64,000 bases of DNA from Cycas panzhihuaensis (lineage: Eukaryota; Cycadophyta). The position numbers and the translations under genes were made by a program. The notes beneath the pieces were generated by a model. The model was not told the DNA's origin. It was given only the letters and a program-made list of their open reading frames with translations, and did no database searches. The stretch covers positions 207,707,741 to 207,771,740 of the forward strand of contig CM041465.1 in assembly GCA_023213395.1 (NCBI GenBank). Reading direction: 5' to 3'. Positions 33,746-45,952 of the stretch are shown here, in pieces; position 1 is the first letter of the stretch; each line of letters starts with the position of its first letter.

Positions 33746-35023
33746 TATTGTAAGTTGGAAGTGGTGATCTTGCATATACACAGAATCAATCTGGTACGCT
33801 AAGAACTCATATATATATAACCTGATGCTAACATTGAATTGCTTTGACAAATTAGTGCGGTAACTTACAATCAAAGGGAGAAATCCTCTAACACTAGGTG
33901 ATTTTCCTACCGCTAAATATCCTCTCTTGTAATTCTCACTTCATCTCTGAGAGAATTGTTTTCTCTATTTGTTTCAGCTAGTTGTTTGACTTTCACAAGT
34001 TCTCCTGTAGAAAGATCAATTTTAGTTTGAAAGGATGAACATAACTCCTAGATTAAATCACGAGACTTTACAGCAACTGCCTCTAGATGGTAGGGTCTCC
34101 CATGTATACTAATACATTGATTCTTGAATAGTTTCAATTCCAAGCTAAAGGTCTGTATTAGCATATGTTCAAACTTTTGGGTCTGCATGAAAATTCCTCC
34201 TGCTGAGCTATCCAGAGTTCCACTTTCTTGATTATTCTTGTTCACTTTGGCATGTGACACAGAGATAAGTGTTATAGGTCGAGCTTGATCACACGATGAA
34301 CTCAAGCAGTTAAAGAGGAGCTTAAGCAAATAAGCAAAACAAATGAATGATCTGTTACTCTTGCAGAGGTTGAATTCTAGAGATTGAATCTACCGTATTG
34401 ATCATGATTTCTGATTTCTGCAGGCTAAACCCTAAATACCGTGGTTCACTCGTAAAGGTTTTAAAAAAAATAGCAACAACATCTAAGAACTCGAATCCTA
34501 CATATGGTTGCAGAAAGCTCCTGACTTCAATCAGAATACTAACAGATGTCTAGCCATTCAAACCCTAAACCCTAAACGTAAAATTTCTAACCAACAAAGA
34601 TGCCAGATTGAATTTGGGCAGACCCTTGGCAATTAGAAGAAATAGACCTAAATCATTTATTAGCTTTGTGTCTTGGCTCTGGAAACAAGATTTGCTAGGT
34701 TTACATTCATTATCCTGTCCAATACCGTGAAAGGATGTGCAGTGGAATAAACAAGAAATGCCATGTGTAATTTTGTAGACATTCATGAAATTTTAGTCAT
34801 TGCAAGTTGAAACACATTCTGAAGTTCAAGAAGGGCATGTCACACTCTACGACTTCTGTCCATGTCACAGTTCTGCACAAATTGATTGTTATATGTCTAT
34901 ACCTGCAGGAAGCTTTCTCTAAGGTTCCTTCAGTTTAGATGTGTGGACAACAAATCATCCATTCACAGTTCTGCAAAAGTAAACTTATCTGTACAAATAT
35001 GTTACCAAGCAAAAGTAGCATAC
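33746..35023. other. Low-copy island, downstream intron of CPBP gene
   Basis: No transposon protein homology. Given the exon at 35024-35340 and its splice donor, this is most likely intron of the CPBP gene; no further exon was recognised. It contains a short telomere-like AAACCCTAAACCCTAAAC tract (34560-34577). Confidence 0.45.
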
Positions 35024-35340
35024 CAGTGTATCAATGAAAAGGCAAGGCCTGAAAGAATAACAGCTTTGTGAAATCCAAGATCAGCAGCAATTTCCTCATG
35101 CAGCCATGACCTGAAAAGTAATTCTTCTACGGTAGCCACTGCCAACCCCATTCCAAAAGCTTGTCCAACCAACCTTAAAATTTTCCCATACGTTTTGATG
35201 GCAAAAACAGTACTTGTGGATGACCAAAATGAAAACTCAGGTGTTAGCACAAGTGTGGCATAACCAAGGAACACCTTTGCTGAGAATAAAGATATAACAA
35301 GTGACAAACCAATTACCAGCCCCCTCCCTAAATTAAGCAG
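35024..35340 (-). CDS. Exon of a CPBP (CAAX-protease-like) membrane protein
   Basis: The minus strand encodes 105 codons plus 2 bases: LLNLGRGLVIGLSLVISLFS ... EELLFRSWLHEEIAADLGFH ... GLAFSLIH. The EELLFR segment is the EExxxR metal-site motif and FSLIH fits FxxxH motif 2 of the CPBP intramembrane protease family; two hydrophobic segments flank them. The SWL-EEIAADLG context resembles plant chloroplast-type CAAX N-terminal protease proteins from memory. The exon is bounded by a polypyrimidine acceptor TTTTTTTTTCTGCAG at 35341 and a donor GTATGC at 35018-35023. The frame is open throughout. Neighbouring exons were not found in the window, so whether the gene is intact is unknown. Substrate and role cannot be read from the sequence. 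Confidence 0.8.
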
Positions 35341-36245
35341 CTGCAGAAAAAAAAAGAACAGGGAATTCAAGGTAAGCAACGAAAACACTGCCGCTGAAAG
35401 GAGGAGCAATGCAATAGTTTTCTGATAATCGTAACCATTTTATAAGCATCAAAAGTAAATACATTATTTGAATGAGATCTTTTTGCAATGCAGCTAAAAT
35501 ACCACAGTATTTTCTTCGTTTGCTTTTTGAAAGCCTAATACAAGCTTGTGATTTAGCCACATTATAAAAGATGCAAAATATTACCCAAACTAAAGCTTGC
35601 ACAATATAGGAGATGAAACATTTTATTCGTGATCGTATCTTTGACAATTCATCTTAATGTTTAAAAATATGTAACATGATCTGCAACCATCTTTCTGTTC
35701 ACTTTACTTAAGGAATCAAGGCTTCAATTTACAAATGAACAAGTAATGCTGGTCCATTAAAGGCAGACTACTCGATAAAAAAGAAAACCATAAATCTTAA
35801 AAGTTACAAGAATCTACTAACCGTGTAGATCAGGAGCTCTAGCATTCAAATTGAATTTGGCACTCTTGCTCACAGAGCTGTTTTATGAGGGAAACTGCCA
35901 AATTCCTACATTTTAGCTAGAACATGGGAATTTCGGTAACTCTGGTTAAACATAAGCCAAATTAGTCTGATTGCTCCAATCTTGTGGAATTTCCAAAAGT
36001 GGTCTTAATATAGAGACATCCTTGCCCCCTAGCTTTGGTGCTAGACTTTCCAATTACATGCTATGGAGTAGTCTTGAATGCAAACTATTGTGAACCCAAG
36101 GACGAGGTCTTCCTAGAAGACTTATTAATAAATAAGCATAGGGGATTCTAGCTCGCAGTTTTGGGGTCCTCTTAATAAAGATTTTATGTAATTAGTGTTG
36201 GTTAGAAGATTCTAGTTAGAAGTTTATAGAGGGAAAATGTAGCTT
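35341..36245. other. Upstream intron of the CPBP gene
   Basis: Begins (minus strand, reading back) with the acceptor of the CPBP exon. Longer open stretches here (35410-35647) show no conserved motif and I leave them out. The left end of chromovirus J (TSD AGCTT, 36241-36245) marks the limit; J may therefore sit in this intron. Confidence 0.45.
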
Positions 36246-36806
36246 TGTAGCAATCTCACAAAATTCATCTAAGAAATCTTACAAAATAGATAAAATATCC
36301 ACCAAATGCACTTGCAAAAATATTCAATCAAGAGAGTAATAATACAAACCTACTTGAGTACTTTTGGCATATAAATATAAAATGGTATGAAATGATCATA
36401 AACTAAACAGATACAAGGTTACCAAATGACCCCGCAAATACTGCCTAATAATGAATCCCTCTTTGAGGCAAGCTTCCCTCCACAAGGCTTCCCAAAAGGG
36501 CCGAAAATATGGTAGTCCAAGACTTCTCCATTGATGCCCAAATGAGGCCCCAAATCCTCCTTAAATAGGAGGCCAAAAGATACTAATAGAATTCAGCCAG
36601 AAAAGGGTTATAAACCTGCCCAAAACTAAGACTGAAAGTCGGCTAAAACTTCTCTAAAAACTAACAAGTTGAAAACTTTAAACGGTCATAACTTTTAATA
36701 TAGATGTCGGAATTAACTTTCGTTTGAACTGTTGGAATCCTTATTCAGAGACCTTTGATTTGAATGGTCACATAGTATAGGTTTGACCATATTTTAGAAT
36801 GTTACA
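36246..36806 (-). repeat. Chromovirus J 3' LTR
   Basis: 561 bp, outer end TGTAACATTCTAAAATATGG on the minus strand at 36806, inner end TTGCTACA at 36246. Next to it is the polypurine tract GAAAGGGAGGGACT and the TGCTTCGAGGGCAAAAC motif (minus strand, 36807-36843). TATA-like region ATTTAAGGAG / TATAAATA. Confidence 0.92.
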
Positions 36807-36839
36807 AGTCCCTCCCTTTCAAAACATGTTTTGCCCTCG

Positions 36840-39800
36840 AAGCATGGGTAAATTTTGGCACTGCTATATCCATTCCTTGGATTCCCATGTGGCCTCGCTG
36901 TTGTCTGTTGCTTTCCATTTGATAAGGTATTTCGTGATTTCATGAGAACACAACCTTTTGGTACATTTCTGAAGGATGCCTTCTAGTTCAGTTCATAATC
37001 TTCCTTCCTCATCTAATATTGGAAGTTCCGTCTAGATTGGTACCCTTTCTCCTATCTTCCTCTTAAGGCAAGAGATGTGGAATGTATTGTGTATTCGACA
37101 ATCTGGGGAAAGCTCCAATTTGTAGGTTACATCTCCAATTTTAGCTAAGATTTTATAGGGTCCAAAAAAAATTGGTTGAAGCTTATTACAACCTGTTTCT
37201 TTTAGGCTATTTTGCTTGTGGAGTTGTAATCGGAGTAAAACCCAATCTCCTACCTTGAATGTGCGCTCCGTTCTTTGAAGGTCAACTTGTTGCTTCATCC
37301 AATTGCAAGCTATGTTTCGGTTGTCTTTTAAGGTTTTCAATATCTGCGTTGACTGTTGGTGATACTCTTCGACTGACTGTGCTTTGGATGATTGGGTCCA
37401 ATTAAGAATGGAAGATAGTTCAAATCCATATAATGCTTGGAATGGGGTCATCCTAGCAGAGGTGTGGTAAGTAGTATTGTACCACTGTTCTACTAAATGA
37501 AGCCATTTGTGCCACTCGTGTGGGCTTTGGGTGGTGAAATTACGTAGATACCCCTTTATTTATAGCTTCTATATGTCAGTCCGATTGTGGATGATATGCA
37601 AAACTCATATTAAGCTTAGTGCCTGCCAATCTAACCATTTCTTGCCAGAAATGACTAGTGAATTTGGGATAGTGATCACTAATTATCACTTTTCGAAACC
37701 CATGTAAACAATATTTCTCCTTGATGAATAACTCTACTATTTGAGGAGCTTTTGTTGTTGCTTGAGTTCCCCTAAAATGTGCATATTTGGTTAATTGATA
37801 AACAATAACAAAAATTGTATCCTTACCTTTCAATTTTGGTAGCCCCGTGATAAAGTCCATACGTATCTCCTCCCATCTTTGTCTTTGAATCGGTAGAGGT
37901 TGAAGAAGAACTGGAATTCTTATATTCTCTCCCCTGTTTCTCTGGTAGTGATCACATTCTACTACAAACTTTTGTATTTCTTCTTTCATTTCTTTCCAGA
38001 AAAAATTTTCCTGAATTTTGCGATAGGCTTTGTCTACTCTTGTATGGCCTCCTGTTGGTGACGCATGGGCCTCCTCTAAAATCTTTGTTTTGATTGTTGC
38101 TGCTACGGGCACTAGCATCTTTCCTTTTCACAAGATTAAATTTCCTTGGCAAGAGTACTTGGTATTAAGTCATTCCTTGATTTCTTGTAGCACTTTTGAG
38201 AATGAGCATCCTCATCATAACCTTGGACTAATTCGTTCATCCATGTTGGGTCAACTATAATAATGGCTTTTAATGATGCTTTATCCTCTTACTAATCTTC
38301 CGCTATGGATCTTGATAGAGCGTCTGCTATGATGTTCTCTTTTCCTTTCTTGTAAACTATTGAAAAGTCAAATGTTTGTAATCTACTCACCCACTTTTGT
38401 TGTTCATCTATTAAAGATGTTTTATTTAGGAAATATTTCAAACTGTCGTGGTCAGTTTTGATGATAAATTTATTTCCTAGCAAATATTGTCGCCACTACT
38501 GGATGGCGCACATAATGGCTAGCATTTCTTTGTCGCATATTGGCTTGAGGCGCTCACTTCTATTGAGCTTGAAACTTTCATATGCTAGTGGTTGATCTTC
38601 TTGTAATAAAACCGCTCCCAACCCAAAACCAGAGGCGTCACATTTAATAGTGAAGGGTTTTGAGAATTGTGGTAGTGCAAGGATTGGGGCAATAGTCATA
38701 GCTGTCTTCAGTTGCTGGAACATTGTTTTCGCTAATTGATCCCACTTAAATGCCTCTTTTCTTGTCAAATCTATTAGAGGCACAACTATATGAACATACC
38801 CCTTGATAAATTTGCGTACGAACCCGATGGCTCCTTAGAAACCCTAGACTCATGTAACATTCTTGGGTGTGGGCCAATTGATAATCGCCTTTATCTTCTC
38901 TGGGTTAATTCGCACTCCTTTGGAAGATTATATGCCCCAAATACTCTAGCTTCGTTTGACCAAATGTACATTTTTTTTTTTTGTTTGCGAATAACTATTG
39001 GTTCAGTAATAGTTAGAGAATGATTTGTATGTGTTGGAGATGTTCCTACCAAGAGCGGCTATAGATTAGGATATCATTAGAAAAAAACTAGCTTGAATTT
39101 TTGAATATATGGCCTGAGGGTCTGGTTCATCATATTCTAAAACATTGCGGGGGCATTCGTTAGCCCAAAAGGTATAACCTGAAACTCAAATAGCTCTTCA
39201 TGCATGCAAAAAGCCGTTTTATGCATGTCTTCTTCTTTAATGTGAATTTGATAGTTTCTGGAGCGCAGATCAATTTTTGAGAAGAACTTTGCTCCATGAA
39301 GTTCATACAAAAAGTCATTGATGTAGGGAATCAAGTATCTATTCTTGATCATTAATTTATTGAGAGCCCGATAATCTCCATACATTTGATATGATCCATC
39401 TTTCTTTTATGCAACTATAACTGGAGATGTGAAAGGACTATTACTTGGCACAATGATTCCTTGTTGAAGAAGATCTTGTGTGATGTGTTCAATCTCTCGT
39501 TTATGATGGAATGGGTGCCTATACGATCTGATATTAATTGGGGTAGATTGAGGAACCAAATCAATTGCATGCTCATACCGACAACTAGGAGGAAGTTTAG
39601 GTGGCAATTCCTCAAAAACCTTACTATATTGGTCAATTAGTTCTTGTACCTCTGTGGAAACTTCTTCTGCTGCTATCGTATAGCAAGAAATCATGAAAGA
39701 GGCAAGATTTTTCCGAAGTATCTTTTCCATACGTTGAGATGATACCAATTGTGCTGGAGGGATGTCTGGGGCCTGTAGTTTATACTTACGTCCCTTTTGG

Positions 39801-41270
39801 TGAAAACACATAAACTGCGTCCAATAATTGGTAACAATGTTTCCCAAAGTTTGTAGCCATTGTACTCCTAGAACCATGTTGACACTGCCGATAGGCATGG
39901 CAAAACACACAAGTTGTGGCCAAGTACTCCACAATACGTAAGCTTACTTGCTAGCAATACCCACCACAAGGCATGGTCCTATCGTTTGCTATTGCCACTT
40001 GGAATATGTTGAGTGGCTTTACTGTGAGACCTAACTTTTCTATAGTAAGGTGATTTATGAAATTGTATGTACTACCGTTATCCACCAAAATAGAAACCTC
40101 TGCATTTATTATTAACCCTAGAAATCTCAATGTATATGGTGTGCGTGTCTCCCGAGTGATGGTTTGAAGTGATATTTGAACATTGTCTAGGTTTGTATTC
40201 AATAGCTCCTCTATTTGGCTTCGTCTTCTTGAACCAACGCCTCCTCTTCTATAATTTCTTTCGCAGTTTCATCAGGGAGGGGTTCTTCTTCATTATTCAT
40301 CATGAACATCTTCTTAGGAGGGCATCTATGTTCCTAATTATACTTTACTCCACAACAAAAACACATTCCATTCTTGATGTGCTCTGCTCTTGATATTCGT
40401 ACCGTAGAAGCACCAACTTTAGTTCTAGACTATGTCCAATTTGGTATAAATTGTTGGCTGGGAGGTCTCTCAAACTCGGTCCGACGAATGAAACTTTGTC
40501 TTCCTTCTTTGAATTCTGCTTCAATGTTCCTGGTGTGGCAAATGGCATTGGTCAGGAAGCCAACCTCCATGGTCTTTAGTCAATACCTGATATTTCCTCA
40601 AAGAGCGGCTATGTATACTTATACAAGCTAAGGTTCACTAATATGGGCATCCACCATACTATGTAATGCTTGGAACTGCTCAGTATAAGACTGCACCATA
40701 CCAACATGCTATAACCTAGTAAGCTGGGCGAAATAATCCGTTTTCGTTATATCTTCATATTACTGGAATAGATACTTCTTAAAAAATATCCAGTTGCAGT
40801 GGATTGTTCTGTTGTAAGTCCTTTGCCACTAGTGAAAAATTTGTAAGGCTTTTCCATACAAGTGTAAGGCTGTCACCACCAATTTTTCCTTATTGGTTAA
40901 AGGGGTGGTTTTGAAGTAGACCTCCATTTGCATCACCCAACTATGGATATCCCAGGATCTATCTAGGTCAATTTTTTCTAGCTAAAATTTAGTTCCCTTA
41001 AGACCGAGCCTAATCTGATCTTCTAAAATTTCCCCTTCTTCTTGGTTTTGCTCCTGTTCTTTAGCTCCACTTTGAGGTCCAAAATATTTTTTTGGAGCCA
41101 ATAGACTATCATGAATTTGTTGTATATCTAATTTTAATTCCATGTACTAATTTTGCATTAGTGTGATACTACTATCCAATTGGTCCACCCATTTTGCCAC
41201 GTCCTCGATTCCCTAAGAGGCCTGGAGCACCATTTTTCTTGTTGTGGTTTTTCCTGACCTTAACTCCGTT
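36840..41270 (-). pseudogene. Chromovirus J Gag-Pol with chromodomain
   Basis: From right to left: Gag about 40560-41270 (DLDRSWDIHSWVMQMEVYF); protease near 39950-40150 (ILVDNGSTYNFI, triad kept as Asp-Asn-Gly); RT 39000-39420 (YGDYRALNKLMIKNRYLIP, FGLTNAP), with a frameshift in the FFDD box; RNase H 38292-38700 (FTIKCDASGFGLGAVLLQ, ADALSR); integrase zinc finger and core 37576-38118 (HTRVDKAYRKI; CDHY where CxxC is expected, so one zinc Cys is Tyr; MDFITGLP); GPY module 37032-37451 (FFGPYKILAKIGDVTYKLE); chromodomain about 36880-36990 (TKYLIKWKATDNSEATWES). The chromodomain normally binds modified histones and steers insertion to heterochromatin. Several stops and frameshifts. Confidence 0.9.
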
Positions 41271-41338
41271 CTATTGAGGAAAAAAAAAAATTCAAACTTT
41301 TTCTTGTGAGAACATGCCAAATACCCACTTCGAATGAA

Positions 41339-41350
41339 GCTCTGATACCA
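41339..41350 (-). promoter_or_regulatory. Primer-binding site of chromovirus J
   Basis: The minus strand reads TGGTATCAGAGC exactly, two bases from the 5' LTR inner end at 41353. Confidence 0.9.
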
Positions 41351-41352
41351 CT

Positions 41353-41890
41353 TATAGCAATCTCACAAAATTAGTCTAAGAAATCTTACAAAATAGACAA
41401 AATATCCACCAAATGCACTTGCAAAAGTATTCAATCAAAAGAGTAATAATACAAATCTACTTGAGTACTTTCGGCATATAAATATAAAATGATATGAAAT
41501 GATCATAAACTGAATAGATACAAGGTTACCAAATGACCCTACAAATACTGTCGACAATGAATCCCTCTTCAAGGTAAGGTTCCCTCCACAAGGCTTCCCA
41601 AAAGGGCTAAAAATATGGAAGTCCAAGGTTTCTCTGTTGATGCCCAAATGAGACCTCAAGTTCTCCTTAAATAGGTGGCCAAAAGATACTAATAGAAGTC
41701 GGCTAGAAAAGGGGTATAAACCCGCCCAAAACTAAGACAGGAAATTGACCAGAATTTTTCCAAAAACTGGCAGGTTGAAAACTTTGAACGGTCATAATTT
41801 TTGATACAAATGTCAAAATTAACTTTCGTTTGAACTACTAGAATCCTCATTCAAAGGCCTTTGATTTAAATGGTCACATGGTATAGTTTT
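41353..41890 (-). repeat. Chromovirus J 5' LTR (split by I)
   Basis: Inner and middle LTR from TATAGCAATCTC (TG changed to TA) to GTTTT at 41886-41890, the left target-site copy of I. The LTR continues at 51333-51354 (GACCATATTTTGGAATTTTACA). Closely matches the 3' LTR. Confidence 0.92.
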
Positions 41891-42244
41891 TGTTAACGTG
41901 GTAGTTGTTTGTTAAGCCACTAAGTCAATGTTAATGTGGTTTAACTAAGGTGATTAAGTGAAAAGGTGTGAGTTATTCAGAGGTTACAACCCTAATCGAG
42001 AAACACCTCTTGAAAGAGTATAAAAGCCTTGAGCTCTTGCCTATTCAATACATCAAAGCAATTGTGTAATAATCAATGTGATCCAGAAAGATCTTTTGTG
42101 GTGAGTTTTTTTTCTAAAAGGGTTTTTCCACGTAAATCCTGTGTACTGTGCATCTGTATTCTGTGTATATTGTGTTTGCTTCCTGTGTATGGTTAAAGAT
42201 TTTGCAGATAGGAACATATCTCTATGACTTCATCTTCTCGAACA
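41891..42244 (+). repeat. Copia I 5' LTR
   Basis: TGTTAACGTGG ... TCTCGAACA. A TATA box TATAAAAG at 42019-42026 gives a predicted transcript start about 30 bp on. Directly followed by the primer-binding site TGGTATCAGAGTC (42245-42257). Confidence 0.95.
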
Positions 42245-42257
42245 TGGTATCAGAGTC

Positions 42258-43668
42258 GTAAGATCCTACACAGTTGAAGCCTAACGTTGAGCAAAGTGGT
42301 GAGATCGTCGGTTGCTAGGTGAAGCCGTCAAACCCATGACTTGTCTTGAAGGTCCATCAACTCCAGCAACATGCAGAAGTAGGCATAGCAGATCAGTGGT
42401 GGTTGAAGCAATGGAAATCGCTATTCGACGGAGCATAAGGGTCTATTGGAGTTAATAACCAGGCGTGAAGGCCACATTTGTGGTTTGAGTTGGCTCGTTA
42501 GTGCCATCCTAAGCGGGTTGATGATCTATAGGGGTGATTCAAGCTAGCAAGGCACGCACTGATGGTGATTCAGTGACATTGAGGACAACCATCTATGTAT
42601 ACATGTAAGTCAATTATTTACTCATCCAAATCACCTATAAAATTCAAAAAAAAGGAAGCTTATACTATTGTTATATACACCTTGCCTGTATAAGGGAGAG
42701 ATTGGAGCCTTGTTTGGAGTGTTTTCTGCCCTTTGTACAGAGACTGGATTGAATATATAGTAGTACATGCTGCTATTTAGCAAGCTTTGCCTAAATTTTG
42801 AGTTCTAGTGTCCTCATACATGAGAAAGGCCCTTTTATAGTAGACTGTATACATAAATACAGTCGAATCTGTATGTTGAGTGTTGGTTGGGCACTTGTTT
42901 GTGTTGGTTGGGCGCATTTTATGTTGATCGGGCGTGTTTGAGTGGTTGTTGGGCAGAGTACGAATTGTTTTCCAGTCGTACGGGTGTGTGTGGAGGTTTG
43001 TGTAATGTCCACAGGTCCATCTAAGTGAATGAAGGTCTGTGTCATGCACGCAGGTCGTGTATACATTGTGACAACCGCGCCTCCCTATATCACGCAAACA
43101 CGACTTTTGATCAATCGTTTGATGATTATTTACTAAGTTTTAAACCTTAGGAATAATATTATATCTTGTGCTTTTTATTTTTAACATGTGGGTTTAGTGA
43201 AAAGGCACGTGACGCAAGAGAAAGTCATAATTCAAAGAATATACCTTTTGGTATATTCTCCTCAAAGGAACATTATACAAAGAGCCCCTTATACCATTGA
43301 TTTATCATATTATTGTATAGTGTGAAGTACTTTGTATATATTTGGAGCTTTCTTGACCCGTTGTGAGTGCAGATCAATGAGCTTTTTTGTGATTTTGGCT
43401 TGGAAGACTTTATACTATTGCCTTCTGGAGCCGTCATTAATTTTTGAAGCATTTTTTAAGTGTCTCAAGTGTTGCTTTGTCTTCATTTAAGGGCATTTTA
43501 TGGCCATTTGTGAGGGGAGAACAGTCGGTGACTTGCTTAACGCGTGCATAGGCAGTGTATGGTGCCCTCCAAAGTTTGCCCTTGAGTTAGAGGACATAGC
43601 AGTGCATTTTTGTCCAGAAGACAATCATTTTGGTGTCGTTTGATGCATATTAAAGCCTATTTCTCGAG
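42258..43668 (+). other. Copia I leader
   Basis: Non-coding. The part at 42660-43090 reads, on the minus strand, like an LTR with its own TATAAAAGGG promoter (about 42830-42840) and four loose copies of a TTGGTTGGGCRC unit (42880-42957). I could not find matching ends or a target-site duplication, so it is only a possible old solo LTR. The rest shows nothing recognisable. Confidence 0.5.
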
Positions 43669-43800
43669 ATGGAGCGCATTATGCCCAAGGTTATCTTCAA
43701 TAGTAACACTTTTAGCGAATGGAAGGCCAATATGGAGCTTATTTTGATGATGAATCAACTATGGGGTAGCACTAAGGCTAAGGTGGACACAATTCCATTA

Positions 43801-44195
43801 TGAAGAGAAAATATAACCGTGGAAGCAATGATAACAAAACTTTAAACCATGCAAAGAACAAATAGCATAAACAAACCAAGCACTCAACAAAGAACACCAG
43901 GAGATTCAGGTCTAAGCATAAGCCCTTTACTAATCTGAGCAATGGCTAAAGAATTACAGAGATGAATAAACTCCAACTTTTTACATCGACTCATCCACCA
44001 CCATATGTTACATGTGCCATTACATAAGAATATATAGGCACAACATTACAAGATACCGCCTTGCAGTTTTACAATACAATGGGCATAAACCATGGGCTGA
44101 CAAAGACCCCCATAAGACACCCAAAAATTTTTCAAGGGCTTGGGTGTAATGCCTATACCCATGTAACACTTACAAAGTGTTCAACATATTTAACA
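43801..44195 (-). repeat. Solo LTR in the gag of copia I
   Basis: 395 bp flanked by perfect CATTA duplications (43796-43800 and 44196-44200). Minus-strand ends are TGTTAAATATG and TTCTCTTCA. TATA-like CTATATATTC near 44030. No internal region, so the original element was removed by LTR-LTR recombination. Removing it restores the gag frame across DTIPLDHKEC. It does not match any other LTR in the window. Confidence 0.9.
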
Positions 44196-45153
44196 CATTA
44201 GACCATAAAGAGTGTGTTTGTCTCGAAGAGAAGAAATTTATGGCTGTGAGACTTTTGAAACTATCACTGGCGTCAGACCAGAGAGCCTTGGTTTACAATC
44301 TAGATGAACCAAACAAAATTTGGATAAAACTGTGTGATACCTTTGAGAAGAAGAAGACAAATAAACATCTTGCCCTGATGTTGGAGTTACTCAATTCGCG
44401 TATGGAAGATGAGAACAACATTAGTTCCTACTTGAACAAGATCATAGACTTGAAGAATAAGCTAGAAGAACTGAAGCAGAATTCGATTGATGATGCATTG
44501 TTATTCGCGATAATCATGTTGAAACTACCAACTGTGTTCACCACGTTTCATACCATTTAAAGACTTTTGATGGGCTTAAAAACCTAATTCTAGTAGAGGA
44601 TGCAAAGCTGAAACATCATGGTATGCTTGGAGGTTTTGAATCAAGTCAGGCCTTAACCATGAAGACTCAAAGGAAGGAGGCCGCTAAGGAGGAGAAGATC
44701 ACACAAAGGTAAAGAGAAAGTTCACAAGAGAAGAAAAAATTCAATGGAAAATGCAATTACTTCAAGAAGGATGGTCACAGATAAAAAAACTGTTAGTTCA
44801 AGAGACGTGACAAGCGCAAAATCAGCCAAGATGATAAAGGAAAGAGCGTTGCTGCTCATCATATTAGAGCAAAAACCTTATCAGTCAAGTCAGATCGGAG
44901 AGATTATTGAGCACTTGACTCTAGAGCGCAAAAGCATATCTCTTACCAGAAGTATAACGTTGATATGGTAAATGAAAATCATAATGATGCAGAAATTGTC
45001 CTTGGAAATACTCGTGTTTTTCCGGTGGAAGGTATTAACGAAGTATCCATTGCAAGTGGTAAGTTTACCGGGGTATACTATGTACCCAAGATGTTGTTGA
45101 ACCTTCTTTCAGCTTGAGAAATCTGCAAACAAGGTATGAAGGTAGAGCTTTAT

Positions 45154-45735
45154 TGTAGCATTCCAAAATATGGTAAAAAATATAGCTTATGACCATTCAA
45201 ATTGAAGGCCTCTGAACGGTGATTTCAATGGTCCAGACGAAAGTTAATTCTGATATCTGTATCAAAAGTTATGACCGTTTAAAGTTAGCCTGCCACTTTT
45301 GGAGAAGTTCTGGCTGACTTCTAGTTGAGCAGTATTAAGAAGAATATCACCTAGTCTGGCCGACTTCTAATTAAAGTATTTTGATTGCTATAAATAAGAA
45401 GTTTGGGCCGCATCCCAAACCATCGTCAGAGGTTCTTTGGTTGTGCATCTCCAGTTCTAGGGCTGCAATTAGCTCGCCCATTTGGGGGCTCCAGTTTGGA
45501 GGGTTCCTCGCCTCGAAGAGGGAAGCTCACTTTTTCAACAAAGACTGGTATTTTGTTATAATTTTGCTCTATTTTGGTATTATTTGACAATAAAGATTAT
45601 TATTTACTTTGGTGGATTCTGTAATTCTTGTTCCCTATTCATTTTACTATTGAATAGCATCTAGTTATTGTCTTTTGTGGATTATTACCTATATTTTGAG
45701 GAAAATTGTTATAAAAGTAGAACTAGATCGCTACA
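45154..45735 (+). repeat. Element F 5' LTR
   Basis: TGTAGCATTCC ... GATCGCTACA, 582 bp, TATA box TATAAATA at 45389-45396. One copy of the ~46-bp ACTTCTAGTTGAGCAGTATTAAG unit. Confidence 0.93.
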
Positions 45736-45777
45736 AGTGGTATCAAAGCTTCGTTTCGAAGGTAAAGGGCAAAGAAT

Positions 45778-45890
45778 ACTTGGAACATATAAAGGCAGTT
45801 TTGTTCATTCTTGAGAAAGCACAATTGTTCGCAAATAAGAAAAAGGACTCTTTCGCAAAAAAGACATTTGTAGTAAGTGGTCATATGGGA
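45778..45890 (+). pseudogene. Captured RT fragment upstream of gag in F
   Basis: About 38 codons reading EYLEHIKAVLFILEKAQLFANKKK, which match the gypsy E RT region just after the FFDD box (EEHLGHIKVVLLILEKAQLFANKKK, 13117-13230). Its place, between primer-binding site and gag, is out of order. The same fragment is at the same place in K, so the rearrangement predates both copies. Confidence 0.85.
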
Positions 45891-45952
45891 TAGTTTTAAC
45901 CAGTAGATAATATAGATTTTAATCCTTGAAGTATAGCCTTTATTGAGAAAAA

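Noticed and set aside
34048-34329. 93-codon minus-strand frame near the CPBP exon
   Set aside because: No CPBP motif, no splice signals matching the phase of the exon, low-complexity composition; likely intron.
34560-34577. AAACCCTAAACCCTAAAC telomere-like tract
   Set aside because: Only about two and a half repeats; too short for an interstitial telomere, could be chance or a telo-box.
35410-35647. Minus-strand frame overlapping the CPBP acceptor
   Set aside because: It runs through the polypyrimidine tract and acceptor and ends in intron-like sequence.
42791-43097. Two overlapping minus-strand frames of 91-106 codons in the I leader
   Set aside because: Arise from the repeated TTGGGC block; His/Thr-rich low-complexity translation in a leader.
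45381-45587. 68-codon frame in the F LTR (also at 47661-47867)
   Set aside because: Repeated only because the LTR is repeated; it spans the TATA box and leader start, with no protein features.
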